The notes below the pieces were generated by a model, which was given only the letters and a program-made list of their open reading frames with translations, made no database searches and was not told the origin of the DNA. The position numbers and the translations under genes were made by a program. From Przewalskia tangutica (lineage: Eukaryota > Streptophyta > Magnoliopsida > Solanales > Solanaceae): 64,000 nucleotides of DNA. The stretch spans positions 76,685,548 to 76,749,547 of the forward strand of contig CM056726.1 of the NCBI GenBank assembly GCA_029844215.1, read 5' to 3'. The first letter of the stretch is position 1. Each line of letters begins with the position of its first letter. Shown piece by piece: positions 33,443 through 45,751 of the stretch.

Positions 33443-36400
33443 TGTAACGCCCGAACCGGGCTCACATCGTGCCTTACCGGGCACCCTAGTGATACAACAT
33501 CGAGAAAACCAATGAAAATAAAACGCGAGTCATGAAACAAGAGATATAATAAATAAACAGCCAACCAAAACAGCTTGCCTTCAGATATACATAAAAACCC
33601 GACAGCTTATCCTTTTTACAAACCCCGCCACAACAAGCATGCACTCTAAGATTTACAACAACTATGACGGACAGGGCTCGCCATACCCCGAATGTACAAG
33701 AACCTACAACTCAGTGGAAACATACCAAAGATAAGCCTCCAAGGAACGAGCTTTCCAACACGCTGAAATGAGATCCTAAGAGCGGATCCACGATCGATGT
33801 ACTTACTGCAGATGAACGCACCCGGAGAGGTCAAGATAACAGTACCAAGTATGTGAAATCTGAAAATATCAGAATGAAATCATACTAGTCTATAAAAGCG
33901 AGACATGTATGATAACCAAACTTACGCTCACAACATAAAACAAATATGTCAAGTCGTGACTCACGCCTCAAAGTCACCACTCAAATATAACTACGGGTCT
34001 CACGCCCACAACATCCATCATGTTCGCATCATGGCCGCGTGCCCCGAATCATCGTGTGTAGACATGTCCATGATGCAACACACAAGGCCGCGTGGCCACA
34101 TGCCCCTGGAATCGTGACGGTAGATACGCCCATGCAACCTCAATAACAATATATCGGTGGTCAACCCCGCCGTACGCCACATGTCCCCGGAATCAGACGG
34201 TAGACACGCCCATGTTGCGCATAACCATATATCGGTAATCAACCCGCCGCACGGCCGCACGCCTAATCAGACGGTAGACATGTCCATGTGATATCAACAA
34301 CAAGACAGTAATCAAAATGGAAACATACCCGTGGAATTCTCCATCACTGCCAGCACGTCCCAGTAAGTTCTCAACAAGTCAACCGGCCCTCTATCGAGAG
34401 ACGCCGGAATACGTAAATACCACACTTGTACAACAAAGGCTATCATCACAAGCATAGGCAAGTTTCACAACAACAAGCATAGGCAAGTTTCACAACAACA
34501 AGCATAGGCAAGTTTCACAACAACTCAAAGTACTTCCATTTATACCAAAGTCCGGGTTTTTAACCCCAAAGTACTACATACGTTAAGTTCTTTTAAAAGA
34601 GATCCATTACTTCTATAAAAGTCACCCGATACCCGTAGTATTAGAATGACCAACCCACATTCCTTTTCAAAATCAAGCAACAGATTCTTTTCCTAAGTTC
34701 CGGTTGCCTAGTTTCAATTACTCAAGCTTCTCATTTTCAAATGGTTTCATAGTTCCCAAACTTAATCACTTGATTCCTTTTTAGAACAATTGAGTAATAT
34801 ATGTCTCACGTGAGAGTAGATTATTCTTGTTTACAACATTCTTATTACAGCAACCATGATCTAGAAAATGTAATATCATTTTGTCTCATCTTAGTTTCTA
34901 TGCAGATGGAGGTTTCTACTGGTTTTAATACAACACATCATTATTCAATACATTTTCCTTTATTAACGCTGCAATGGTCTGTCGATACACATTCTGATTC
35001 CCAAATCAAGAAACATTATCCCTTTAAAAACCAAGTACTCATTACTCACGAATGAGGTTTCACACAAACATCCACATTAAAACAAATAAGTTAAGTCTCT
35101 TATCTTATAAGATCAAGTCTCTTAACTTCTAACATCAGTAAACCATTTTCACTTACATAAGGTCGTTATAACTAACTTCCCATAAAGCTATTATAACACC
35201 CTATGTTTTAAACCAACCAAATCACTTAGCACATGTACGTCTCACGTACTACATAGTTCACAACAATCATGCTAGAAAAGATAGGAAGAGGTTCACATAC
35301 CTCGCGACGATTTATCGACAATAAGCAAAATGCTCCAAGTACTACAACCTTGCTAGCCCTTTCCACTCCTCGAGTAGAATACGCTACTCTTAGTACTTTC
35401 ACCTATAAAGGTCACAAACGTCTATTAACCCCAAAACACAAGTTTCTATCTTTCTATAGAAAATTCAAAGACTCTCCTCCCGCAACAAACAGAATCTCCT
35501 CCTCTATCGAGGCTGCCACCAAGCCAACCAGGGGTTTACACGCCTAACCTGACGTGTACAATTCTACTCGTGAATACTACACAAGTCTATCGCATACACC
35601 CTATGTAAATACAGCTCAGTTCTTTATTCTTCAGTATTAAGTAAAAAGACTTTGCAGAATACTAAGTATAGTTCCATAGATAGTAAATTCAACTATATAT
35701 TATAACAAACATGTAATTTCCAATTACAATTGATGGACAAAATAATTAACTAGACAAGCCCAAAATTATCCAAGTTATAATGTCGATCCCGAGCAAGGTT
35801 TAGCTCATTCCGTGCGCTCAAACCACTCCAAACAACCCTTAGAAGTTCTAACTAACTTCTACTCAAATACTTCAACCAACTATGAAGATTTCCTTGTGGT
35901 TTCGGTTTGAGACTAAAGGACAAAAGGTAGTATTTCCTGACTCTACGTAAGAAGTATCTTTGGAATACTACAAGGTACAAGGCTAAGGTATTTTGGGCAT
36001 TATAACAATACTGGGAGTATTTCTATACCACAACAAGGGTATTATACTAAAACAACTAGCAGTGGGTACCCCACTGGCCAGACACCACAAGTGGGGAGGA
36101 GACCTCTCGCCAAAGGCCACTAGGAGGGGAGGGGAGAGGCTTAGGACGAGAGCCACAAGAGGGAGGAGGGATTTCAAGACTTGGAAACATTTGTGGATGA
36201 ACGAAGTCTTCACAGCGTGGTATTTATAGCAAAACCAAAGGCCAACCAACGGCCAAGATTAAGCCATGTGCAAGGCAAGTGTAAGGCCAAGATCAAGCCA
36301 AGTGCACCCTAGCCCCTACCTTAAAAACCTCACAAATATCTACACAAATATCTAGCACAACTTGCCCTCCAACGCCAAGTCACGCCCCACTTGTCTCCAT

Positions 36401-36910
36401 CACAGGTGACACATGTCACCCTCCCGTTGGTCCAAAATGTTTCGCCTCTCGGAAAAATCCGCAAAAATACAAAACGACATAGCCAAATTTTCCTTCGCAA
36501 GTTACGCAAAACGCTTCGTAAAAACGACTCTAACCGGTGTTGTGCACAAATGTAAAATCGGCCAGGGTGCCACATGGGGTGACACGTGTCGCCCCGATTC
36601 GCCTGAATATTTCGTCTTCCAAAATATCCAAAATACCGAAATCTCAAAACAAAGCGGCCCTACAAAATCAGAATTTCTCCCGTGGGCCCCACGTGACCAT
36701 TTCCGAAAATAAAATCTCAAAATTCTAATATAATCTATGAAGTCCAAATACCAAATCTGGGAATCCAATTCCCATTAACGAACCTTTTTCTTCACAAATA
36801 ACCGCAAACTTTTCCGTCGAAAACTCACATCTTTCTTTCTTTTCAAAATTTCTGCCGTACTCTCGTACGTACGTCCTCACATACATACCCTGCAACTACG
36901 GGGTATGACA
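33443..36910 (-). repeat. 5' LTR of element I (minus strand)
   Basis: A 3468-bp LTR, partner of 27785-31283. In minus sense it runs from TGTCATACCCCG (36910) to GGGCGTTACA (33443). Followed by TATAT (36911-36915), the second copy of the target duplication. Reverse TATA box 36221-36228; reverse AGGTATGTGA 35293-35302. Tandem arrays at about 34028-34295 and 34447-34522 mirror those of the other LTR. Confidence 0.9.
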
Positions 36911-38943
36911 TATATGTAGTACGGTAGACGTACGTGTGCTAACTGAATATAATTGTACGGCAATGTCTTTTGACTTAAGCCTGAATAATAAGAACCTTGA
37001 AATATTTTAAAGGAACATATATATAGTACGGAGACGACGCTGGTTAACTGAATGTAGTATTATGGCAATGTCTTTTGACTTAAGCCTGAATAATAAAGAA
37101 TCTTGAAGTATTTCAACAGAATTAAGAAACCTTTTTGAAAGAAGAGTAATGCTTGGTTTTGAAAACATAAGAGTTATACTAGCTTTATGAGAAGTTAGGT
37201 ATAACGTCTTAAGTGAGATAAAGAGAATGGTTTACTAATTGATAGAAGTTAAGAGACTTGATCTTATAAGATAAGAGACTTAACTTAAATGAATTAATAT
37301 GAGTTTTGTGTGAAACCTCATTCGTGAGTAATGAGTACTTGGTTTTTAAAGAGGGAATAATGTTTTACTGATTTCGGAAATCAGAATGAGTATCGACAAA
37401 CCACTGCAGCGTTAATAAAGGAAAATGTAATGAATAATGAAGTATTATTAAAACCAGTAGAAACCTCCATCTGCATAGAAGCTAAGATGAGACAAAATGA
37501 TGTTACATTTCCTAGATCATGGCTGCTTTAATAAAGATGGTTATAAAATAAACTACTCACACATATGGCATATGTTATTCAATTGTTTTAAAAGAGATTA
37601 AGACTTTGAACTATGAAACTTTTCTAAAAAGAGACTTGAGTAATTGGAATTAGGTAAACTGGAACTTTAGGAAAAAGAAAGGCATTGTTATGTCTTAAAT
37701 TGGTTTAAAACATAAAGTGTTATAACAGCTTTATGGGAAGTTAGTTATAACGACTTTATGAAAACAAAATAAGGGTTTTATCATTGGTTTTAATGTGATA
37801 ACTTGGCTTTAATAAGAGAAGTGTTTTGGTTTGCTAAGAATGTGAGTCACTCTATTTTATACTACGGGTATTGGGTGACTTCTATAAAAGGAATGGATCT
37901 CTTTAAAAGGAATTTAACGTGCGTAGTACTTTAGGGTTAAAACCCGGACTTTGATATAAAATGGGAGTACCTCGAGTTGTGTATAACTTGCCTATGCTTG
38001 TTGTGATAGCCTTTGTTGTAGAATTGTGTTTCTATACTACCGCGCCTCTCATTGGAGGGCCGGTTGACTTGTTGAGAACTTACATGGACATGTCTACACC
38101 GATGCAGACCGCATGGGTACGCGGGCGGGGTTGATTACCCGATATATTATTACTGTGGTTACATGGACATGTCTACACCGATGCAGAATTCCGGGGGCAT
38201 GTGGCCATGCGGCAGGGTTGATCACCCGATATATTGTTGTCGATGTTACATGGACATGTCTACACCGGCGCATGTGGCCATGCGGCATTGTTATTTTATT
38301 GTTGCATCATGGACATGTCTACACCGATGCAGATTCCGGCATGTGGCCACGATGCGAACATGATTGATGTTGTGGCGTGAGACCCATAGCGTTATATTTG
38401 AGTGACGACTTTGAGGGCGAGTCCTCGACTTACATGATCGCTTGTTTAGCGTGAATCGTATTTTGGTTATCATACATGTCTCCCGCTTTATATAGATTAT
38501 GAGTTAATCTGCGATTTTCGCCACATACTTGTTGTACAGATCGACTCCTTCGGGGCCGCGTTCATGCCGCAGTAGAAGTACATTGTCGTCGATCCCCGCT
38601 TTAGGATCACCTTCAGCAGATTGGAAGCTCGCTCTTCCTGAGGCTTATCTTTGGTATGTGTTCCCCGAGTCAGAGGTTCTTGTACATTCGGGGTATGGCG
38701 GGCCCTGTCCGTCATAGTTGTTGTAAATCTTAGAGGTCCAGAGTAATCTTGTTGGGCGTGGTTGTAAAAAGGATTAAACTGTTCAAGTTTTAGTTTTATA
38801 TATATGCCGAAAGGCGATTTTCTCTCAGATAAAACGTGTCTCATTTTATAGTTGTTTCATGTTTTATTTTTATGTTCCACCGACACTCGATGTATGACTA
38901 CTTGTTGCTCGTAAGGCACGATCCACGCCCGAACGGGTCGTGA
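36911..38943 (+). repeat. 3' LTR of element J, right part
   Basis: Continues the J LTR after element I. It holds two more copies of the unit TAGTACGG...GTCTTTTGACTTAAGCC (about 36916-37085; a first copy lies left of I at about 27719), GTTATAAC boxes (37155-37205, 37695-37760), four diverged 60-87 bp units carrying ATGGACATGTCTACACCG (starts 38083, 38163, 38250, 38309) and GCCGAAAGGC (38806-38815). It ends GGGTCGTGA, then TG rather than CA, where it meets element D. Confidence 0.85.
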
Positions 38944-39302
38944 TGTAATCGCCGCCTGCGGCAAACATCTGGCTGGCGACGCCGCAGAACTCCCGAATGA
39001 AGCACCACCTGGTGATGGTTGGGCCTGCTCTCATAACCCTCTCAGATTTACTCGCGGCTCCTCGCCGCCTTGCCCTTCGACCGGGTTGCCTTACGCGAGG
39101 CATAACGGTAGTGGAAAGAAATACGTTAGAGGGTCCAACTTATAACACGACTCTAAGGCACGTTCAGAGTGAGAAGAATGGAAACCAATCCTAAATATCC
39201 TATAGCCTCCGATTATTGGTGTGGTGCACAACACATCGATAATCAAGACTTACTAGATACGGTGCAGACACTTTCCGAGGATTAATCGCTCGATACCACT
39301 TT
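38944..39302 (-). mobile_element. 5' internal end of element D (minus strand)
   Basis: Reading left from LTR D: PBS complement (39288-39298, GCTCGATACCA), GTGCAC-loop hairpin (39211-39244), then a gag start at 39103 (MPRVRQPGRRARRRGAA ... CFIREFCGV) cut after about 50 codons where LTR J ends. The gag N-terminus resembles that of A (CFIREFCGV is shared), so D probably belonged to the A-like group. Confidence 0.75.
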
Positions 39303-42090
39303 TGTCACGACCAACCTGCCCGTGGATCGTGCCTTACCCGCACCCAAGTAGACATACATCGTAGTAATCGAATATAAAACAAGACATGACATAATATGAA
39401 ATATGAAACAATCATCTGAGAAAACTTGCCTTTCTAAAAAATATATATAACAACTAGAACGAGCTATATCCTTTTTACAACTCGCCACAAATGTTACAGA
39501 CTTAAGAATGATATGACAACAATGGCGGACAGGCTCCGCCATACCCCGAATGTAAGTACCTACAACGACAGTGGACTATACCATCGATAAGCCTCCAAGA
39601 AACGGAGCTTCCCAAACGCCGAATCGTGTGACCCAAGAGCGAGGATCAACGATCGCGTACCTCTACCGCAGATGAACGCAGCCTCAAGGCGAGGTCGATA
39701 ACAGTACCAAGTATGTGAAATCAGAAGTATCAAGTAAAATCAAAGTATTTAAAACCATTTGCAAACACAACCAGTTCAATCGCATATAGTGCCACAACAT
39801 GAACAAGAGCAAGGTAGATAAAGCTGAATGTGTCTTTTCTAGGCCGCGAATGATCGGGCAAGGCCAATCGCCCATAGTATCACTATGCGTGCCTAATCTC
39901 GACTTCGCAGCCCGCATAGGTCACACATGCACCCGCATGAGGTATTCCTCGACGGGGTAGCTAACCCTGCATTCTCCTCGACTCCCGCATCGCATAGTCT
40001 CAATAGACCGCATAGTCACATTGCATCGCATAGGCATCCTCGGGATATACACCGAATGATCAATCACGAGCATACCGCTGCTCCGCATAGTCACATAGAC
40101 CGCATATGCCATATAGACCGCATCAAGGGTGGCAAGCCCTGTATAACCAATCGGTATGTGATATAATAACATAACAGCTTATCGTTAAACAACATATGCA
40201 CAACAAGGGGAACCCCTTTACACAAACATCACCAGATACTAACACACGTAGCATCCAAACATGTTTACTTATCAAATCAACAAGAAAGTATTACAAGGCT
40301 ATCACAAACCAACACAATCAAGTTATTCACACAAGGTACTTTCTACTTTATGTTAACAATTTCGGGTCTTTATCCCCAAAGTACTTCATATATTAACTCT
40401 TTTAAAAGATCCATTTCTTTCACAAAAGTCACACAATACCCGTAGTATAAAAATAGAGTGACTATCCTTTTAAGTAAACCAAAACACTTCCCTTTGTAAA
40501 TCAAGTAACAACATTATTTTCCAAACGTTCAAGTTTGCCTAATTTCAAATGCTCAAGTTTCTCATTTTCGAAAGGTTTCGTAGTTCATAGTTTTAATCAC
40601 TTAATGATATAATTCTCCTTTAAAACAATTTGAGATACATATTCCTTATATGTGAGTAGGTTATTCTTATTCATAATCAATCTTATTTAAGCAGCCATGA
40701 TCTAGGAAATGTAATATCATTTTGTCTCATATTAGCTTCTATGCAGATGGAGGTTTCTACTGGTTTTAATAATACTTTAATAGTCAATACATTTCCCTTT
40801 ATTAGCGCTGCTGTGGTTTGTTCGATACTTATTCTCATTTCCAAATCAAGAAACATTATTCCTTTTACAAACCAAGTACTCATTATTCACGAATGAGGTT
40901 TCACACAAAAACTCATATTAATTTACTTAAGTCAAGTCTCTTATCTTTTAAGATCAAGTCTCTTAACTTCTAAAATTAATAAACCATTCTTTTTATCTCT
41001 CTTAAGCCGTTATACCTAACTTCCCATAAAGCTAGTATAACTCTTAAGCTTTTAAAACCAAGTATTTCTCTTCTTTCAAAAAGGTTTCTTAATTCTCTTG
41101 AAATACTTCAAGATTCTTATTATTCAGGCTTAAGTCAAAAGACATTGCCGTACAACTACGTTCAGTTAACACACGTACGTCTACCGTACTATATATATAT
41201 TCTTTTAAAATATCATGCTCAAGAGGATATGAAGGATCACATACCTCGCGACGATTATCGACTATTAGCAAAACGCTCACGGCTATAACCCGGCTAGCCT
41301 TGTCCACCTTTCAAGTAGTACATGCTACTCGCAGATCAATCAACCTATAAGGGTTATACAAGTCTATCAAAGCCTAGACTACTCTTGTAGAATATCTTCT
41401 GATGTGATTCCAGTTCAAGTTTGTTCTGTAATATCCTTCTATTACAGTTCAATTCTCTTTTATGAATCTTATATTCATTTCTAAACAACTACAGTATGTA
41501 ATTTCCAATTACAATAGAAGGATAGGATTATTTACCTCGGTAAGCCCAAAATTATCCAAGTTTAATGTCGATCCTGAGCAACGTTTAGCTCCTACTCCGG
41601 GTGCTCCAACCCGCTCCAAATAACCCTTAGAAGTTCTACGAAACTTCTTCCTAATACTTCAACCAACTGTGAAGATTTTCCTTAGGGTTTCGTTTAGTGA
41701 CTGAAGGGAAGTATAATAGTATTTCTGGGCTTTTAGTATAAGTGTAACCTTGGAATACTACAAGGTATATGGGCCAAGGTATTTTGGAATAGTAACAATA
41801 CTTGGAGAGTATTTCTACCAAGAGGGGGGGTGTATTTTACGAACACAACTCAAGGTAGTGGGTACCCTCGGCAAGGCCACTGGGAGGGTGTACCCTCGGC
41901 CAAGGGCCTTCTCAAAGGGGGAGGGGTGCTCTCGGCTAGAGCTCTCAAGAGAGGGGGGGAGGGATTTCAAGACTAAGAACAATTTGTGGATGAAGAAGAT
42001 CTTCAACTAAGGGGGGTATTTATAGGCCAACCAATGGCCAAGATCAAGACAAGTGGTAGGCAAGTGTAAGGTCAAGATTTGGACAAGTGT
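39303..42090 (-). repeat. 5' LTR of element D (minus strand, U3 cut off)
   Basis: In minus sense it ends GGTCGTGACA at 39303. Reverse AGGTATGTGA 41237-41246; reverse TATA box 42017-42024. ATGCGG-type repeats at about 39930-40125. Homology to F/C-type U3 (AGGCCAACCAATGGCCAAGAT) stops near 42087, about 70 bp past the TATA box, and after about 20 bases the U5 of LTR E begins. The LTR start (TGT...) is missing. Confidence 0.8.
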
Positions 42091-42106
42091 TTGTGGGTCC
42101 CACTTG

Positions 42107-44928
42107 CTCAAGTCAGGGACTCACGCCCTCAAAGTCATTACTCAAATATACAATGGGTCTCACGCCCACAACATCAATCATGCCCGTGGAATACCTTCCT
42201 CACTGTCGGCAGTCTATGATATAGTCACACCAAGAAGTACACATGAACATCAGGTCCCACCTGTGGCATAACAACCGTACGGGGCAAGTACAAAGGCTAA
42301 CTACCAGATACCAAGCCGCATCATCAACTGACCGGGGCAAGTACGAAAGCCAACTACTAGATACCAAAGTCGTACCAACAAATCTATATAACCAAACCAC
42401 GAAGTTGACCCAGGGCAAGTACGAAAGCCAACTACCAGATACCAAGCCTGCGCCACGCAGCTGGCCGGGGCAAGTACGAAGACTAACTACCAGATACCAA
42501 GCCGGAATCACGAGACTTCGTCACAAAACTGAACGGGGCAAGTACGAAGGCTAACTACCAGATACCAAGACGAAACAGCCACGACTTCGGGGCAAGTACG
42601 AGAGCCAACTACCAGATACCAAGCCGAATCAGTAAAACCTCATGGAGAGCTAGTCCATGGAACAACAATCCTAATGGAACCATACCTGTGGGCCACCCAA
42701 CATGTCAGTAGGTCCAAGGATATAACAAGATAACCGGCCCTCCATCGAGAGACGCGGTGGTATAGAAATACAATACTAGCACGACAAGGCTATCACACGC
42801 AAACGTAGGCAAGTTACACACAACTCAAGGTACTTTCATTTTATGCTAAAGTCCAGGTTCTGACCCCAAAGTACTACGTACGTTAAATTCTTTTTAAAAA
42901 ATCCATTTCTTTTACAAAGGTCACCCGATACCTGTAGTATCAAAATAAAGTGACTAACATTTTAATTAAACCAAAACAACTTCCAGACTTTCCTTTTTAA
43001 ACCAAATTAAGACAATACCATGCCTTCTTTTTAGACCAAAACACTTCTCCTTTTAAAGTCAAGTTACCATTTTAAAACCAATGGTAAAACCATTCCTTTG
43101 TTTTCATAAAGTTGTTATAACTAACTTCCCATAAAGCTGTTATAACACTTTATGTTCTAAACCAAAAACTCTTCAATACCACAAGTCTCATCTCTTTTAA
43201 AACAACAACAAGTATTCTTTTAAAACCCAAATAACTTACTCTTTTCAAAACAAGTAACCTATACTTAAAATCAAGTTACTTCTCTTTTTCCGAAAACAAG
43301 TCGTTATAAGTCAAGTCTCTTATCTTTCAAGATCAAGTCTCTTATCTTTCAAAATCAAGTCGTTTATAAGTCAAGTCTCTTATCTTTCAAGATCAAGTCT
43401 CTTATCTTTCAAAAACCAATAAACCATTCTTTTACCTACATAAAGTCTTTATAACTAACTTTCCATAAAGCTATTATAACACCTTATGTTTTAAACCAAC
43501 CAATTCACTTAGCACACGTGACGCTCACCGCACTACATAGTTCACAACAATCATGCTAGAAAAGATAGGAAGAGGTTCACATACCTCGCGACGATTATCG
43601 ACAAGAAGCAAAAGCTCCAAATCTTCAGAACCCCGCTAGCCTTTTCCACCCTTCAAGTAGAATACGCCACTCGTAGTACTTCCACCTAAAAGGCCACAAA
43701 ACGCCTATCAACCTCTCGATCTCCTCGTAGAATATTCTAAATGCATGGTTCCTTATTCTACGTAAAATTCGCAAGACCCCCGCAACCACATAAATATCCT
43801 CCTCTACTCGTGCCCGCTACAGCCAACAACTCCCGAGGAGAGGTTACACGCTAACCTGACGTGTACAATTCTACTTCACAATAACACTACACAAGTCTAC
43901 TGTAAATACAATCCAATGTAAATACAGTTCAATCCTTTATAATCATCCCTCCAATATATCTTATACTCAATTCTAATTTACTACAATATGTAATATCCAA
44001 TTACAATAGGGGGACATAGATTATTACCTCGATAAGCCCAAAATTATTCAAGATTATATGTCGATCCTGAGCAACGTTTAGCTCCAATTCCTTACGCTCC
44101 AACCCGCTCCAAGAGACCCTTAGAAGTTTCTAAACAACTTCTCTTAACACTTCAACCAAGCTTATGAAGATTTTCTAGGGTTTCATTTTGCGACTATTGG
44201 AATAAAGTAGCATTTTCGGGCTCCTAGTATCAAAACAACTTTGGAATACTACTAGGGATACTAGGCCAAGGTATTTGGGATTATACAACAATACACAAAG
44301 TATTTTCTACACAAGAAGGGGGGAGGGACGAAAACACAAGCTCAATGGAGGGAGTATTTTGCCTTGGAAGGCTTAAGTGTGGAATGAATTTAGTCTTCAA
44401 CTTAAGGGGGTATATATAGAGGATTCAAGGGTCAAGATCTAAGCAAGGTGTGTGGTCAAGATTGGGCCATGTGTGTGTGGGTGCCACCACACCACATGGC
44501 CAACGATTTGAGCTACCAAGTGTCAAGGCCATTCGGCCAAGGGGACAAGTGGCTAGCCACTTGTCCCTCCAATTCGGCCAAGGGTGCCACATGGGGTGAC
44601 ACGTGTCGCCCCCCGATTCGTCCAAAATATTCCGTCTTCCGAAAAAATCCAAAATACCAAAAATCTCAAAAACAAAGTGGGCCCCACAAAACCGTAAATT
44701 TCTCCCGTGGGCCCCACGTGACCATTTCCGAAAATAAAATCCCATAATTCTAATATAAACCAAGAATCCCAAATACCAAATCTGGGAATCCAATTCCCAT
44801 TAACGAACCTTTTTCTTCACAAAACCTAAACTTTTCCGCGAAAAATCACATCTTCCTTTCTTTCCAAAATTTCACCGTATTCTCGCACGTACATTCTCAC
44901 ATACATACCACGAACTACGGGTATAACA
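42107..44928 (-). repeat. 3' LTR of element E (minus strand, U5 end missing)
   Basis: Very similar to 61345-63867. In minus sense it starts TGTTATACCCGTAG at 44928; about 0.54 kb of its U5 end is missing at the join with D. Reverse AGGTATGTGA 43577-43586; TATA-like TATATATA 44411-44418. It keeps 314 bp (43193-43506) that the partner LTR has lost. Tandem arrays: GGGGCAAGTACGAAAGCC units (about 42280-42625) and CAAGTCTCTTATCTTTCAA units (about 43315-43410). Confidence 0.88.
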
Positions 44929-45751
44929 TTCTTCCTCTTAGAAACATTCGTCCCGAATGTTCCTTCTAAGTCTCCAAAACATACCTGCGCCGGTATAGTC
45001 TTCACTACTATACTTACCAAACCAGACCTGCCACCAATGGCCATAGTATAACATACACGCAACTCTCAATCCAAGACAACGAGGAATCACCTCTAACGTG
45101 CATAACAACACAAAACTTCCACCCAGGGTCTAAAGGATACTTCCTTCCCCTCTTCACTTATAAAAAGGACACTTCCATCATCTTAACACATCTTAGCCTC
45201 TTTCCTTACTCGTCGGATCTTCCTCGTACACTCGAAATCTTCCTACAATACGTACCACATTTCTATCATTGCTTCAGTTTCCAAAACCTCGGGGTCACTA
45301 TCTCTAACTTGGTCATCATACTAGCCTTAAATTCCCTTAAGGCCATTCTCGGCCTTCACGATCTGATTTTGGTCGAACATATCCACGAACTCGTACGATG
45401 GTTACCTAAACCTGGGCTTAGCACCCTCGTGACCCTACCACCTGGCGGGACCACCTCGAACTGACCCCACCCCAAACCGGGCTGCGGGTTGAGCCGCGAA
45501 TGGTCCTCAACCCGACCCATAATCGCACCAGACTCTTGTTCCCCGATCCGGAACAACCTTACCTATACAAGTCCTGAAAGCTACCACTTTCATCTTACAC
45601 AACCCAAGGAATTATCCCACTAATACACCCCATGTATATAATGCTCTCTAACAAGGATCACCTGCAAAGTCTTATACTCGAGACGAACTTACATCTAAGG
45701 TCTCAACGTGTAATATTCTAAGGTTCACACCTTCTATGTCCCCATACTTAT
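44929..45751 (-). mobile_element. 3' internal tail of element E (non-coding)
   Basis: In minus sense it ends with the hairpin arms AACATTCG (44943-44950 on plus) / CGAATGTT (44954-44961) and the polypurine tract complement (44929-44941). The rest matches the tails of A, I and J, but the integrase relic of A is absent. CTTAT at 45747-45751 is the left target duplication of element C. Confidence 0.78.

Noticed and set aside
19261..38943. F and J as one element with a nested H and I
   Set aside because: The two LTRs differ in length (2496 against about 3333 bp) and clearly in sequence from the first 60 bases on, and no matching target duplication was found at 19256-19260 and after 38943.
42243..42554. 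A 103-codon frame conserved in both E LTRs, on both strands (also 61479-61790)
   Set aside because: It arises from six tandem units lacking stops. The two LTRs descend from one insertion and so must match. No independent evidence for coding.
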